From an uncultured Sutterella sp. (GTDB lineage Bacteria; Pseudomonadota; Gammaproteobacteria; Burkholderiales; Burkholderiaceae_F): a stretch of 15,095 nucleotides of DNA. Numbering within the stretch: the first letter of the stretch is position 1; every line of letters starts with the position of its first letter. The stretch covers positions 1-15,095 of the forward strand of contig CAKQON010000041.1 in assembly GCA_934255515.1 (NCBI GenBank), read 5' to 3'. The notes beneath the pieces were generated by a model, which saw only the letters and a list, made by a program, of their open reading frames with translations, did no database searches and had not been told where the DNA came from. The position numbers and the translations under genes are program-made. Positions 1 through 7,505 of this stretch are shown here, piece by piece.

Positions 1-90
1 CACAAGAGCGGACTCTAGCCGCTTCGGCTGATTCGCATGCCTCGTAGTACAGAGAATTGGGAATCTCTTAATTAATTGGAAATTTCGGCA

Positions 91-1116
91 ATGATCCGTC
101 TTGCTTGCGACTACCAGGAAGGCTGCCTTCCGGCGATTCTTGAACGTCTTCAGGAAACCAATCTTGTTCCGGCGCCGGGCTACGGCGAGGATGAGTTTTC
201 CGAAAATGCCCGCCGCCTCATCCGTGAGGCCTGCCGGGCGCCTGAGGCCCGCGTCTTCTTCCTCGAGGGCGGCACGCAGACCAACTCCATCGCGATTCAC
301 GCGATTCTTGCAGGCTGCGAAGGGGTTCTGTCCGCCGAGACCGGTCACATTGCCGTTCATGAGGCGGGCGCTGTTGAAGCGCGCGGCCACAAGGTGATCA
401 CGCTCCCGCAGAAGGACGGAATGATTTCCGCCGCGTCGATTGAAAAGTGGATGGAAGCGTTCCTTCGCGATACGAGCAGGGACCATGTCGTGCAGCCCGG
501 GATGGTCTACATCTCGCAGCCGACGGAATTCGGCACGCTCTACAGCCTCGCCGAGCTCGAGGACATTTCAGCCGTCTGCTGCCGCTACGGGCTGCCGCTT
601 TTCATCGACGGCGCCCGCATGGCCTACGGCCTCGCTTCGGAAGCGAACGACGTCGGGCTTTCCGACATCGCGCGGCTGGCCGACGTCTTCTACATCGGCG
701 GCACGAAGTGTGGCGCGCTCATCGGCGAAGCGCTCGTCGTCACGAATCCGGCCCTCATGAAGCATTTCTTCACGCTTCAGAAGCAGCAGGGCGCGGTGCT
801 CGCCAAGGGGCGGCTCCTCGGCATCAATTTCGAGGTCCTCATGAGCGGGACTACTTACGTCGACGCCGGCCGCCACGGCGTCGAGCTCGCGCAGAAAATC
901 CGCGCGGCGCTCCTGGAAAAGGGCTACGAGCTCTATGTCGACTCCCGCACGAATCAGATCTTTGCCTGGCTCGCCGATGAGGATCTGAAGCGCATCGGCG
1001 AAAAGGCGGCCATCTCCATCTGGGAGCGCCGCGACGACGGGAAGACCCTCTGCCGCTTCTGCACGAGCTGGGCGACGCGCGAAGAGGACGTCGACGCCGT
1101 GATTGCGCTCCTCTGA
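91..1116 (+). CDS. ltaE: Threonine-aldolase-type PLP enzyme (beta-eliminating lyase family)
   Basis: The 341-residue protein resembles low-specificity L-threonine aldolases, fold-type I PLP enzymes that split L-threonine or L-allo-threonine into glycine and acetaldehyde in the cytoplasm. Family landmarks are visible in order: an N-terminal ACDYQEG segment like the usual SDN/SDT start, the GGTQTN motif near residue 61, the stacking histidine in ETGH (H86), FIDGAR with the PLP-pyridine aspartate (D173) and arginine R176, and the Schiff-base lysine in GGTKCG (K206). The length fits the family. I chose the ATG at 91. A TTG 15 bases upstream is also in frame but would add residues the family lacks. 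The next gene is about 200 bases away, so it is probably monocistronic. The family call is firm. The substrate is less so, because related lyases and phenylserine aldolases look alike. Confidence 0.88.
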   Translation: MIRLACDYQEGCLPAILERLQETNLVPAPGYGEDEFSENARRLIREACRAPEARVFFLEGGTQTNSIAIHAILAGCEGVLSAETGHIAVHEAGAVEARGHKVITLPQKDGMISAASIEKWMEAFLRDTSRDHVVQPGMVYISQPTEFGTLYSLAELEDISAVCCRYGLPLFIDGARMAYGLASEANDVGLSDIARLADVFYIGGTKCGALIGEALVVTNPALMKHFFTLQKQQGAVLAKGRLLGINFEVLMSGTTYVDAGRHGVELAQKIRAALLEKGYELYVDSRTNQIFAWLADEDLKRIGEKAAISIWERRDDGKTLCRFCTSWATREEDVDAVIALL

Positions 1117-1312
1117 TCCGGAGAAAGGCGGCGAGAAGCATCAGCAATTGTTCCCGATTCTGTCCTTAAGGTTCGCGTGAGGTGCGCGGCGTAAGGTATG
1201 AGTCATCAGGAGGAACTCTGCGAAGCTTCCCGCCGCTTCAAGTGAGCTTGCTTGGTCGCAGCTGTTTCAGGGGTTCCTCGTTTCATTCCCCGTATCCCCC
1301 AATACATCTGCC

Positions 1313-1687
1313 ATGTCGTTCTCCAAAGTCCTTTTCGCCGCTCTTTTTTCCGTCAGTCTTGCTGCGGGCGCCGCTGAGACCGCGCACAAGGACACGGGGC
1401 TTGAAGGACACTGGTCTGGCGTCCTCCTCTCTCAGGCTGAGGAAGCCGCGGACGCGGAACTGTCGCTCGACCATTACGGCTGCTACGCGCTTTCCGTCAA
1501 GAAGGACCGCGGCATTGAAACGGGCTTCTTCGAGGTGAAGAACGGCCGCGTGCTTCTCAAGAATTCGGGCGGCGTCGTCAATCGCGAGTTTGAGGTCGGA
1601 AAAGACGGCAAGCTTCATCTCCTCGACGCCGAAGGGAAGCCCCTTGTGATGGCTGCCGAGAACTGCTGCTCGCTCTACAAGGACTGA
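1313..1687 (+). CDS. Small exported protein, possibly NlpE-like beta fold
   Basis: This 124-residue protein has a clear Sec signal peptide: a hydrophobic run at residues 5-18 (VLFAALFSVSLAAGAA) followed by an Ala-X-Ala-type cleavage site near residue 21. The mature part is short, charged and probably beta-rich. It has a GHWSG strand, an alternating ELSLDHYGCYALSV stretch and a cysteine pair (NCCS) close to the C terminus. The order of strands and the opening Gly-x-(Trp/Tyr)-x-Gly resemble the small beta-barrel of the NlpE N-terminal domain seen in the lipoprotein at 3214. It lacks a lipobox cysteine and the CxxC of that protein, so the relation is only an inference. It is predicted to be periplasmic. 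A strong hairpin terminator follows 24 bases after the stop. Confidence 0.72.
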   Translation: MSFSKVLFAALFSVSLAAGAAETAHKDTGLEGHWSGVLLSQAEEAADAELSLDHYGCYALSVKKDRGIETGFFEVKNGRVLLKNSGGVVNREFEVGKDGKLHLLDAEGKPLVMAAENCCSLYKD

Positions 1688-1711
1688 GCAGGGGTTTTTT
1701 CGCGGAAAAAC

Positions 1712-1755
1712 AAAAACGCCGGTACTGACTTTTGATCGTCAGCCGGCGTTTTTTT
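1712..1755. terminator. Bidirectional intrinsic terminator between convergent genes
   Basis: ACGCCGG (1716-1722) and CTGAC (1725-1729), with a two-base bulge between them, pair with GTCAG (1738-1742) and CCGGCGT (1743-1749) around a TTTTGATC loop. A run of T follows on the plus strand and a run of A precedes on the left (T on the minus strand). It therefore can stop transcription both from the exported-protein gene and from the asparaginase gene that converges on it. Confidence 0.9.
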
Positions 1756-1775
1756 CTATTGTTGTCAGCTCTTCA

Positions 1776-2786
1776 TCAGAAGCGCTCGAACGCTTCCTTC
1801 ATCTTCTCCGGATTCCATCCGAAGGTGACGAGCGCGAGCATGGCGAGAATGCGAGCCTTCTGGGGAGAAAGCGTCCCCGAGGGGATGTAGCCGCGCTCCT
1901 GCCACTCGGCAAGGCCCGGGGTCACGCATCCGCCCGGCACACGGCTCGCCCGGATGATGAAGACGCCGCGTTCGGCGGCCTCGGCGAGCGCCTTTTCGGT
2001 TTCGGCATGAATGGAGCCGTTTCCGGTGCCGGCATGGACGATGGCTTCGGCGCCCGCTTCAACGGCGGCGCGCACGAGTATGCCGTCGTCGTCTGCATGC
2101 GAGTAGAGGATGTCGACGCGCGGCAGGCGCCTCGGGTGCGAGTAGGTTTCAAGCTTAAAGGGCGTGCCGGCGCCGAAGGGCTTCTCGGGGCGGCCGAGCC
2201 AGACGACGGCGTCATCCGAGATGATCCCGAGCGGTCCCTCGGCGAGTCCGCCGAAGGCGGCGGCGTTCGTGGGGTTCACCTTCATGGCGGCGCGGGCGCC
2301 GTAGATCACGTCGTTGAGGGCAACGAGCACGCCGCGGCCGCGTGCTTCAGGGTCGACGGCGATGCGCACGGCGTTGTAGAGGTTGAGGGGGCCGTCGGCG
2401 GAAAGCGCGGTCGAAGGACGCATGGCGCCCGTGAAGACGACAGGCTTCGAGGTCTTCATCGTGAGGTGCGTGAACCAGGCGGTTTCCTCCATCGTGTCGG
2501 TGCCGTGCGTGACGACGATGCCGTCAATGTCGGGATCCGCGTCAGCTTCCGCGATGGCGCGGCCAAGGTCCTTCCAGACGGCGCTCGTCATCGACATGGA
2601 GTCGATGCGGGCGACTTCATGGACGTCAATGCGGGCGACATCGGCGAGGCCGGGAACGGCCGCGAGAAGCGCATCAACGCTGAAGTCCTTGAGGCGGTAG
2701 CCCGTCATCTGGCTCGCGCTCTCGCCCGAGGAAACAATCGTGCCGCCGCAGGTGAGGAGGCGGACCTTGGGTAACTTTTCAGCCAT
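1776..2786 (-). CDS. ansA: L-asparaginase, cytoplasmic-type length
   Basis: This 336-residue asparaginase/glutaminase-family enzyme hydrolyses L-asparagine to aspartate and ammonia. All active-site positions of the bacterial enzymes can be placed: the nucleophile threonine in TCGGTI (T16), Y30, S63 in IDSMSMT, the HGTDTMEETA motif (T96, D97) and the catalytic lysine in AAMKVNP (K169). Their spacing matches the Escherichia coli enzymes. No signal peptide is present, so it should be cytoplasmic, unlike the exported type II enzyme. I chose the ATG at 2786. A TTG 33 bases upstream is in frame but codes a proline-rich leader with no family support. The Shine-Dalgarno is weak for either start. The ammonia product links it loosely to the glnK-amtB unit nearby. 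Type I versus type II cannot be settled from sequence alone, so the symbol is tentative. Confidence 0.9.
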   Translation of the reverse strand: MAEKLPKVRLLTCGGTIVSSGESASQMTGYRLKDFSVDALLAAVPGLADVARIDVHEVARIDSMSMTSAVWKDLGRAIAEADADPDIDGIVVTHGTDTMEETAWFTHLTMKTSKPVVFTGAMRPSTALSADGPLNLYNAVRIAVDPEARGRGVLVALNDVIYGARAAMKVNPTNAAAFGGLAEGPLGIISDDAVVWLGRPEKPFGAGTPFKLETYSHPRRLPRVDILYSHADDDGILVRAAVEAGAEAIVHAGTGNGSIHAETEKALAEAAERGVFIIRASRVPGGCVTPGLAEWQERGYIPSGTLSPQKARILAMLALVTFGWNPEKMKEAFERF

Positions 2787-2848
2787 GGTGGAATCCAATG
2801 GAAGTGGTGTCGATTCCAAAGGATTCTAACGATTGATGCACCGGATGC

Positions 2849-2876
2849 AAAAAGAGCGCCGGTTTCCCGGCGCTCT
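2849..2876 (-). terminator. Minus-strand intrinsic terminator upstream of asparaginase gene
   Basis: AGAGCGCCGG (2853-2862) pairs perfectly with CCGGCGCTCT (2867-2876) around a four-base loop. On the minus strand the stem is followed by five T residues (A2849-A2853 on the plus strand); on the plus strand no T run follows. It therefore ends a minus-strand transcript arriving from the right, just before the asparaginase gene. Confidence 0.8.
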
Positions 2877-2909
2877 CCCTGCGGAGTCGGATCTGTCGCG
2901 CAAGGCAGA

Positions 2910-3167
2910 TCAGGCTCCTTTTGACCTCGAACTAGATACTACGGGAAAGTCGGGCGATTGCGTATCGTATTTATTCGTAGGTGGTTTTACTAATTCTTCT
3001 TTCACCAATGTGCAGAATCCTTCGCTGAAGACAGCATTTGCTTCGATAACCCCAAGAAAAACAATATGATGTTTGCCATTACGCAGGATCATCCGACGGG
3101 AATCGTTACATTTTGGAGGCCGCTTCGAACCATCGTTCACCCTATGATGGAGATCGGTTTCGTGCAA
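2910..3167 (-). CDS. Doubtful small ORF in AT-rich stretch (possible gene remnant)
   Basis: This open frame codes 85 residues from a TTG at 3167, which has an AGGA element about seven bases upstream, or 60 residues from an internal ATG at 3092. The product is hydrophilic with one hydrophobic patch (HHIVFLGVIEANAVF) and I do not recognise it. Two things favour a real or formerly real gene: a strong minus-strand terminator (2849-2876) lies 33 bases beyond its stop with no other minus-strand gene to serve, and the frame stays open across AT-richer DNA. Against it are the non-ATG start, the overlapping plus-strand frames and the lack of any recognisable domain. It may be the tail of a decayed insertion-sequence gene. 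Confidence 0.3.
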   Translation of the reverse strand: MHETDLHHRVNDGSKRPPKCNDSRRMILRNGKHHIVFLGVIEANAVFSEGFCTLVKEELVKPPTNKYDTQSPDFPVVSSSRSKGA

Positions 3168-3213
3168 GGATTGTCCTGCCGTTTACATTTCTCTCCCTCC
3201 GCTGGATGTCGTC

Positions 3214-3639
3214 ATGCCGCTTTCATCGATCCGTCCTTTCGCCATTTGCGCAGCGCTCGCGCTTTCGCTTTCCGGGTGCATTGCGCCTTCAAACGGTGCG
3301 AAAGAGGCGCCTTCGCCCCAGGACGGAGCAGCTTCTGCAGTTGCGGGCGTCTATGAAGGCATGCTTCCGTGCGCGGACTGCGAAGGAATCCGCACGGCGC
3401 TCTATCTGAGGGCGTCGGGCACCTATACGCGCGTTTCGCACTATCTTGGGACGGACGGCACCTTCGATGAAGGCGGAAAGTGGTCCTTTGAGGGCGGGAA
3501 GCTCCGCTTTGATTCCGCGGCGCCCGGTGAGGATCCCTGGTATGCGCTTCCGATTCCGAATGGCGTGAGGCTCCTCGACCGTGAGGGGAAGCCCGTCGAG
3601 GGCGTCCTCGCCCCGATGTACGACCTCATGCGCCCGTGA
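3214..3639 (+). CDS. NlpE N-terminal-domain lipoprotein
   Basis: This 141-residue lipoprotein carries an N-terminal signal with lipobox LSGC (lipidated C22), then a Ser/Ala-rich linker. The rest is one domain that begins AGVYEGMLPCADCEGI, the diagnostic start of the NlpE N-terminal domain with its CxxC pair (C53, C56). In E. coli, NlpE is an outer-membrane lipoprotein that senses surface contact and lipoprotein-trafficking or copper stress and signals to CpxA. Many relatives keep only the N-terminal domain, as here; E. coli NlpE is about 235 residues with a second domain. The domain assignment is secure. A Cpx role or a copper-resistance role in this organism is not shown. The stop is followed at 158 bases by a second lipoprotein gene on the same strand. 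Confidence 0.87.
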   Translation: MPLSSIRPFAICAALALSLSGCIAPSNGAKEAPSPQDGAASAVAGVYEGMLPCADCEGIRTALYLRASGTYTRVSHYLGTDGTFDEGGKWSFEGGKLRFDSAAPGEDPWYALPIPNGVRLLDREGKPVEGVLAPMYDLMRP

Positions 3640-3797
3640 GCGGCTTTTCTCTTCTCTCCTTCAGATTTCCCTTAAGCCGCGATTCCTAGAATTGGGATAC
3701 GAAAACATCCGCTGCCTTCGGACGACCGGATCCCGGGAATGACCGGGGTCTGCTTTTCCGGGGCGGCGTCTTAATCCATTCAAGGAAGCGCAATACC

Positions 3798-4274
3798 GTG
3801 GCTCGTGATACTTCTCTTCGACTTCTTGGAATTTCGTCATCTTTGATTCTTGCCGGCACGCTCGCCGGCTGCGGCACGACCGGAACGTCCGGAACCGGGG
3901 TTCTTTCCTCTTCCTTCGCTGAAATCGAGGCGCCCGCACCCGTGCAGACCCCCAACGTGATGCTCGTAAGAAAAACCGTTCTTCCGTACGACGAGACGAT
4001 TCCGCTTGAAACCGCTTTCGAGCAGTACGGCGCCTGCACGCCGAAGAGCCGTCTCTGGGAAGAGGTTGAGGCGGGCGACGTCCAGTTCTCCTGCAGGCTC
4101 GACGACGGCACGGTGATCCAGTTCGACTTTCGGATTGATCGACAGCAGAAGGCGGCGCTCCGCATGGTGACCTTCACCTCTATGAACGATGCCGAATATG
4201 CGGGCATCAGCGTGCGCGGTCCGGATGCGGACGACATGCTGAAGAAAATCTACATGAACGAGCCGCTCTTCTGA
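3798..4274 (+). CDS. Unrecognised lipoprotein with GTG start
   Basis: This 158-residue protein has a lipoprotein signal sequence ending in LAGC (lipidated C25), then a Gly/Thr/Ser-rich linker and a globular part from about residue 50. The start is GTG at 3798, supported by AAGGAAG at 3782-3788 with nine bases of spacing; no better ATG exists. The globular part contains two cysteines (in YGACTPK and FSCRLDD) that could form a disulfide, an alternating VIQFDFRI strand and an acidic C-terminal helix. I recognise no family. It is probably anchored in the outer membrane because the residue after the lipidated cysteine is Gly, not Asp. It lies between the NlpE-like gene and the convergent amtB gene. 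Confidence 0.78.
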   Translation: MARDTSLRLLGISSSLILAGTLAGCGTTGTSGTGVLSSSFAEIEAPAPVQTPNVMLVRKTVLPYDETIPLETAFEQYGACTPKSRLWEEVEAGDVQFSCRLDDGTVIQFDFRIDRQQKAALRMVTFTSMNDAEYAGISVRGPDADDMLKKIYMNEPLF

Positions 4275-4340
4275 CCGGCTTTCCCCTGAGAGCCGCCCCG
4301 GCGGTTCCGCTCTCTCTTTCCCTCAGAGAAGGCGCTCAGC

Positions 4341-4378
4341 AAAAATCCCGGATCCGGCGCCTGCCGAACCCGGGATTT
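4341..4378 (-). terminator. Intrinsic terminator of glnK-amtB
   Basis: AAATCCCGG (4343-4351) pairs with CCGGGATTT (4370-4378), and the inner TCCGGC/GCCGA bases extend the stem. On the minus strand it is followed by a T run (A4341-A4345 read in reverse). It lies 31 bases past the amtB stop. The plus side lacks a T run, so it mainly serves amtB. Confidence 0.85.
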
Positions 4379-4408
4379 AGTTATGCGATTGACTGAAAGG
4401 TCAGGGTG

Positions 4409-5689
4409 CTACTCAATGCGCTCGCCGTGCGAGGCAAGGTCGAGGCCCGAGAGCTCATCGTCGGTCGAAACGCGCAGACCCATGGTCTTCTTGATGATGA
4501 AGAGGATCACGAAGCTCATGACACCGCCGTAGACGAGTGTCGCGACGACGGAGAGAACCTGGATGCCGACCTGGGTCCACATGGCGGGAAGTTCAGAGCC
4601 CGTAACAGCGCTCGAGGCAAAGAAGCCCGTGAGGATGGCGCCGAGGATCCCGCCAACGCCGTGAACGCCGAAGGCGTCGAGCGAATCGTCGTAGCCGAAC
4701 TTTGCCTTCACGACCGCAACCATAAAGAAGCAGACGACGCCGGCAAGGAGGCCGATGAAGAGCGCGGGAGCCGGTTCAACGAAGCCCGATCCCGGGGTGA
4801 TGGCAACGAGGCCGGCGACGGCGCCCGAAATCATGCCGAGGAGCGAGGGCTTGCTGCGGGTCTTCCATTCCGTGAACATCCAGGCCACGGCGCCGGCAGC
4901 GGCCGCGATCTGCGTCACGATGATCGCCATCACGGCGCGTTCATTGGCTGCAAGGCCCGAACCGCCGTTGAAGCCCATCCAGCCGAACCAGAGGAGAGAG
5001 GCGCCGATGACAGCGAGCGCGAGGTTCGCGGGAGCGAGGTGCTGCTGACCCCAGCCGCGGCGGGGACCGACCATCAGGCAGGCAACGAGGCCCGCAATGC
5101 CGGCGTTGATGTGGACGACGGTGCCGCCAGCATAGTCAAGCGCGCCCATTTTGAAGAAGAATCCGTCCGAAGCCCAGACCCAGTGGCAGATGGGGGCGTA
5201 GACGAGAAGGCTCCAGGCGGTCATGAAGATGAGGAGGGAGGAGAACTTCATGCGGCCGGCGATCGAGCCCGTGATGAGCGCGGGCGTGAGGATCGCGAAG
5301 GTCATCTGGAAGAAGACGAAGAGGAGCTCCGGAATCGTCCCCGAAAGCGTATTGATGCCGATGCCCGAGAGGAAGGCCTTCGAAAGCCCGCCCACAAAGG
5401 AGCTCCCCTCCGAGAAGGCGAGGGAATAGCCGACGAAGTACCAGAGGAGCGTGATGATGCCGCAGATCGCGACCGACTGCGCGAGCGTCGAGAGAATGTT
5501 CTTCTTTCTCACCATGCCGGCATAAAAGAGCGCAATGCCCGGGATGGTCATGAGGAGGACGAGGAGCCCCGAGACCATGACCCAGGCGGTGTCCGCTTTG
5601 TCGAGCGCCGGGGCGTCAGCTGCGAATCCCGGGGCGCTCATGAGTGCAAGGAGCCCCGCGAATGGGATGTATTTGATGTAGGCGTGCAT
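4409..5689 (-). CDS. amtB: Ammonium transporter AmtB
   Basis: This 426-residue Amt/Rh-family channel moves ammonia/ammonium across the inner membrane. It begins with a cleavable signal peptide (hydrophobic run to about residue 22, cleavage in GFAADA), followed by eleven expected membrane segments. Conserved signature stretches are present: GIALFYAGMVRKKN, DYAGGTVVHINAG carrying the first pore histidine, and FGVHGVGG carrying the second. The C-terminal tail GLRVSTDDELSGLDLASHGE is the conserved cytoplasmic arm contacted by GlnK. The ATG at 5689 has a GGAG element eight bases upstream. The gene follows glnK on the same strand with a 72-base gap, the standard order, and should share its sigma-54 promoter. 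Length and motifs are ordinary for the family. Confidence 0.97.
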   Translation of the reverse strand: MHAYIKYIPFAGLLALMSAPGFAADAPALDKADTAWVMVSGLLVLLMTIPGIALFYAGMVRKKNILSTLAQSVAICGIITLLWYFVGYSLAFSEGSSFVGGLSKAFLSGIGINTLSGTIPELLFVFFQMTFAILTPALITGSIAGRMKFSSLLIFMTAWSLLVYAPICHWVWASDGFFFKMGALDYAGGTVVHINAGIAGLVACLMVGPRRGWGQQHLAPANLALAVIGASLLWFGWMGFNGGSGLAANERAVMAIIVTQIAAAAGAVAWMFTEWKTRSKPSLLGMISGAVAGLVAITPGSGFVEPAPALFIGLLAGVVCFFMVAVVKAKFGYDDSLDAFGVHGVGGILGAILTGFFASSAVTGSELPAMWTQVGIQVLSVVATLVYGGVMSFVILFIIKKTMGLRVSTDDELSGLDLASHGERIE

Positions 5690-5761
5690 TTTTTGTACTC
5701 CGTCTTTGGGAGTTTTTTTGATATTGGGGGTGTTAAGAACCGTTCTGAAGCTTCCGGGGCG

Positions 5762-6142
<381 letters not shown>

Positions 6143-6156
6143 TCAAAAACTCTGAA

Positions 6157-6171
6157 GCAAGATTTGTGCCA
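6157..6171 (-). promoter_or_regulatory. Sigma-54 (-24/-12) promoter of glnK-amtB
   Basis: Read on the minus strand, the bases are TGGCAC-AAATC-TTGC, an exact match to the sigma-54 core TGGCAC-N5-TTGC. The predicted start lies near 6145, about 45 bases before the glnK ATG. This implies activation by an enhancer-binding protein such as NtrC under nitrogen limitation. I found no clean NtrC palindrome upstream. Confidence 0.9.
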
Positions 6172-6440
6172 AAAGCGCTCTGCCAGGTGAGCTTCTCTCG
6201 GGCGGACAAGGATGTCGAGACGTCGGAATGTTATTCACCGGCTGCAATGCAGTAAGCAATATGCGTACGGCATTGCCTTCTGCGCAAAGCAGTGCGAAGT
6301 GGGCGGCGGCAAGCTGCGGGCAGTTCAGGCGACGGCCTCTGAGACCGGCTTTCCCGGGCGAGAGGACCTGAGCTCGGGCGCGCCATGCGGCATCCGCTAA
6401 AATCAGGTGCATTGCAACCATTGAGCGGAGCGTCTGCGCC
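6172..6440. other. Divergent intergenic region upstream of glnK
   Basis: Together with the glnK leader, this stretch makes a gap of 340 bases between glnK (-) and the gene at 6441 (+). An inverted repeat GCAAT (6256-6260) / ATTGC (6272-6276) with an 11-base spacer lies about 85-105 bases upstream of the sigma-54 -24 element, where an enhancer would be expected. It does not match the NtrC consensus well. Short open frames on both strands here have no supporting start signals. I see no RNA gene. Confidence 0.5.
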
Positions 6441-6800
6441 ATGACCGGGAACGTCAAAGACAATAAGAAGGAAGAAGGAGTGCCGGAGGAGCCGCTCCTC
6501 GACAGCCGTGGATGGCCTCTTGTCCGCCTCACCAAAGTCTTTCCCTGCATGAGCAATTCGGACATCGCCGCGAGGGCGCACTTCTTCGCGGGCCTCCGGG
6601 CGCTTTCCGCAGCCGACTACATGGCCGGGAAGGGCATGACGGTCGAAACAATCGTGCGCGAGGATCCGCGCTACGGACCGAAGGATGTGGTCTACAGCAT
6701 CGGCGGCGAACCCCGCAAGGAGAGAAGCTACGCCGAAATGGAAGCGGAGCTCGTGAAGGCCGTTCGGGCGGCGCATGCTGCTTACGCAAAAGCAAAATAA
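6441..6800 (+). CDS. Unrecognised 119-residue soluble protein
   Basis: A complete frame starts at ATG 6441 with a GCGGAG element about twelve bases upstream. The product has a charged Lys/Glu-rich N terminus, no signal peptide or membrane segment, and a likely helical body (FFAGLRALSAADYMAG, then a C-terminal Ala/Lys helix from about residue 95). Codon use is like the neighbouring genes, which supports real coding. I recognise no family. It is divergent from glnK-amtB, so it could share the regulatory gap, but nothing in the sequence shows nitrogen control. A remnant of an AAA-ATPase/nuclease gene begins right at its stop codon, which suggests that the junction at 6800 is a recombination scar or deletion edge. 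Confidence 0.6.
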   Translation: MTGNVKDNKKEEGVPEEPLLDSRGWPLVRLTKVFPCMSNSDIAARAHFFAGLRALSAADYMAGKGMTVETIVREDPRYGPKDVVYSIGGEPRKERSYAEMEAELVKAVRAAHAAYAKAK

Positions 6801-6802
6801 GG

Positions 6803-7378
6803 GCGCTTCTGGCTCAAGCGGGCTATCTAACAATACGGTCTGTTCGCAGTATCGGTTATGTTGAGCTCGGCTATCCCAATAAGGAAGAGGAGCTCTCTAT
6901 GGCGCAGCTTTACGCGGATGAGCTTCTGCGCGGCAACAATCTTGATCCCCTGGGAGTTCCGATGCTCTCCGAACTCATCGACTCAGGGACGTTGAACGAC
7001 ATCGTTGCGCGTTTCAACGACGGCATCAATTTGATTGACTATCAGAATGTCCCGATTACAACGGAGGCAGCCTGTCGCGCTTCAATCCAGCTCTTTCTCA
7101 TGGGAGCTGCGCTGATGCCGGAAGTCTAAAAGCATTCCGCGCTCGGGAGAAGCGACCTAAAAGTGCGCGCCGGAAACCGGCACTGGGTCTTTGAGTTTAA
7201 ATTCGCGGCCGACGCTCATGAGGTCCCGAAGCTCCTCGAAAGAGGAAAAGAGCAGATTCTGAGCCGCCGATACGGCGAAGGTCCGCAGGAACGAGAGCTC
7301 CGTCGGGCAGTCCTTGTTTTCAACGCCGAGACCCGGCGCTTCGGGAAGTGGCTCGAAGTTGACGCAGGCGGCGACTGA
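6803..7378 (+). pseudogene. C-terminal remnant of AAA-ATPase-like / PD-(D/E)XK nuclease protein
   Basis: One continuous frame from 6803 to 7378 reads as the C-terminal third of the large AAA-ATPase-like proteins that end in a PD-(D/E)XK nuclease domain. It starts with ALLAQAGYLTI and ELGYPNKEEE, the usual link after the ATPase part. A helical segment follows, then the nuclease core GRSDLKV...HWVFEFKFA. There the motif Asp is at 7154-7156, and Glu and Lys of E-x-K are at 7193 and 7199. The ending AVLVFNAETRRFGKW is also typical. It is interrupted by a single in-frame TAA at 7127-7129, just before the nuclease core, and the whole N-terminal ATPase part is missing. No start with a good Shine-Dalgarno is present at the 5' end. 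It is therefore called a decayed gene. Family members are common in gut bacteria, and their function is unproven. Confidence 0.72.
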
Positions 7379-7450
7379 ACCGGAAGGTCGTTTATCGGCA
7401 ACTGATGCGGAGCGGAATCGCTTTCCTCAAAGCGTTTCCTCAGCACTGAG

Positions 7451-7484
7451 AAAAAAGCCGGAAGATGGTTCGAATCTTCCGGCT
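7451..7484 (-). terminator. Intrinsic terminator of the minus-strand gene at 7506
   Basis: GCCGGAAGAT (7457-7466) pairs perfectly with ATCTTCCGGC (7474-7483) around a seven-base loop. On the minus strand the stem is followed by six T residues (A7451-A7456). It lies 22 bases beyond the stop of the minus-strand gene. Confidence 0.9.
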
Positions 7485-7505
7485 CGTCTGCTGGCGATTT
7501 TGGCT

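Larger units (their letters stand above)
2787..3213. other. Gene-poor, AT-richer intergenic stretch
   Basis: These 427 bases separate the asparaginase gene from the next lipoprotein gene. They hold the minus-strand terminator and the doubtful minus-strand ORF listed separately. Base composition from about 2920 to 3120 is visibly more AT-rich than the flanking genes, which fits acquired or decaying DNA. I see no tRNA, repeat array or confident promoter here. Confidence 0.6.

Noticed and set aside
19..31. AGCCG-CTT-CGGCT hairpin near the window start as a terminator
   Set aside because: Only five base pairs with a three-base loop and no T run; too weak to call.
6293..6309. TGCGCAAAGCAGTGCGA-like stretch as an NtrC site
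   Set aside because: The half-site spacing is off by one and several key bases mismatch the TGCACC-N5-GGTGCA consensus.
6212..6400. Small plus-strand frame inside the glnK upstream region
   Set aside because: It has no Shine-Dalgarno and overlaps the regulatory gap; the composition is not convincing.
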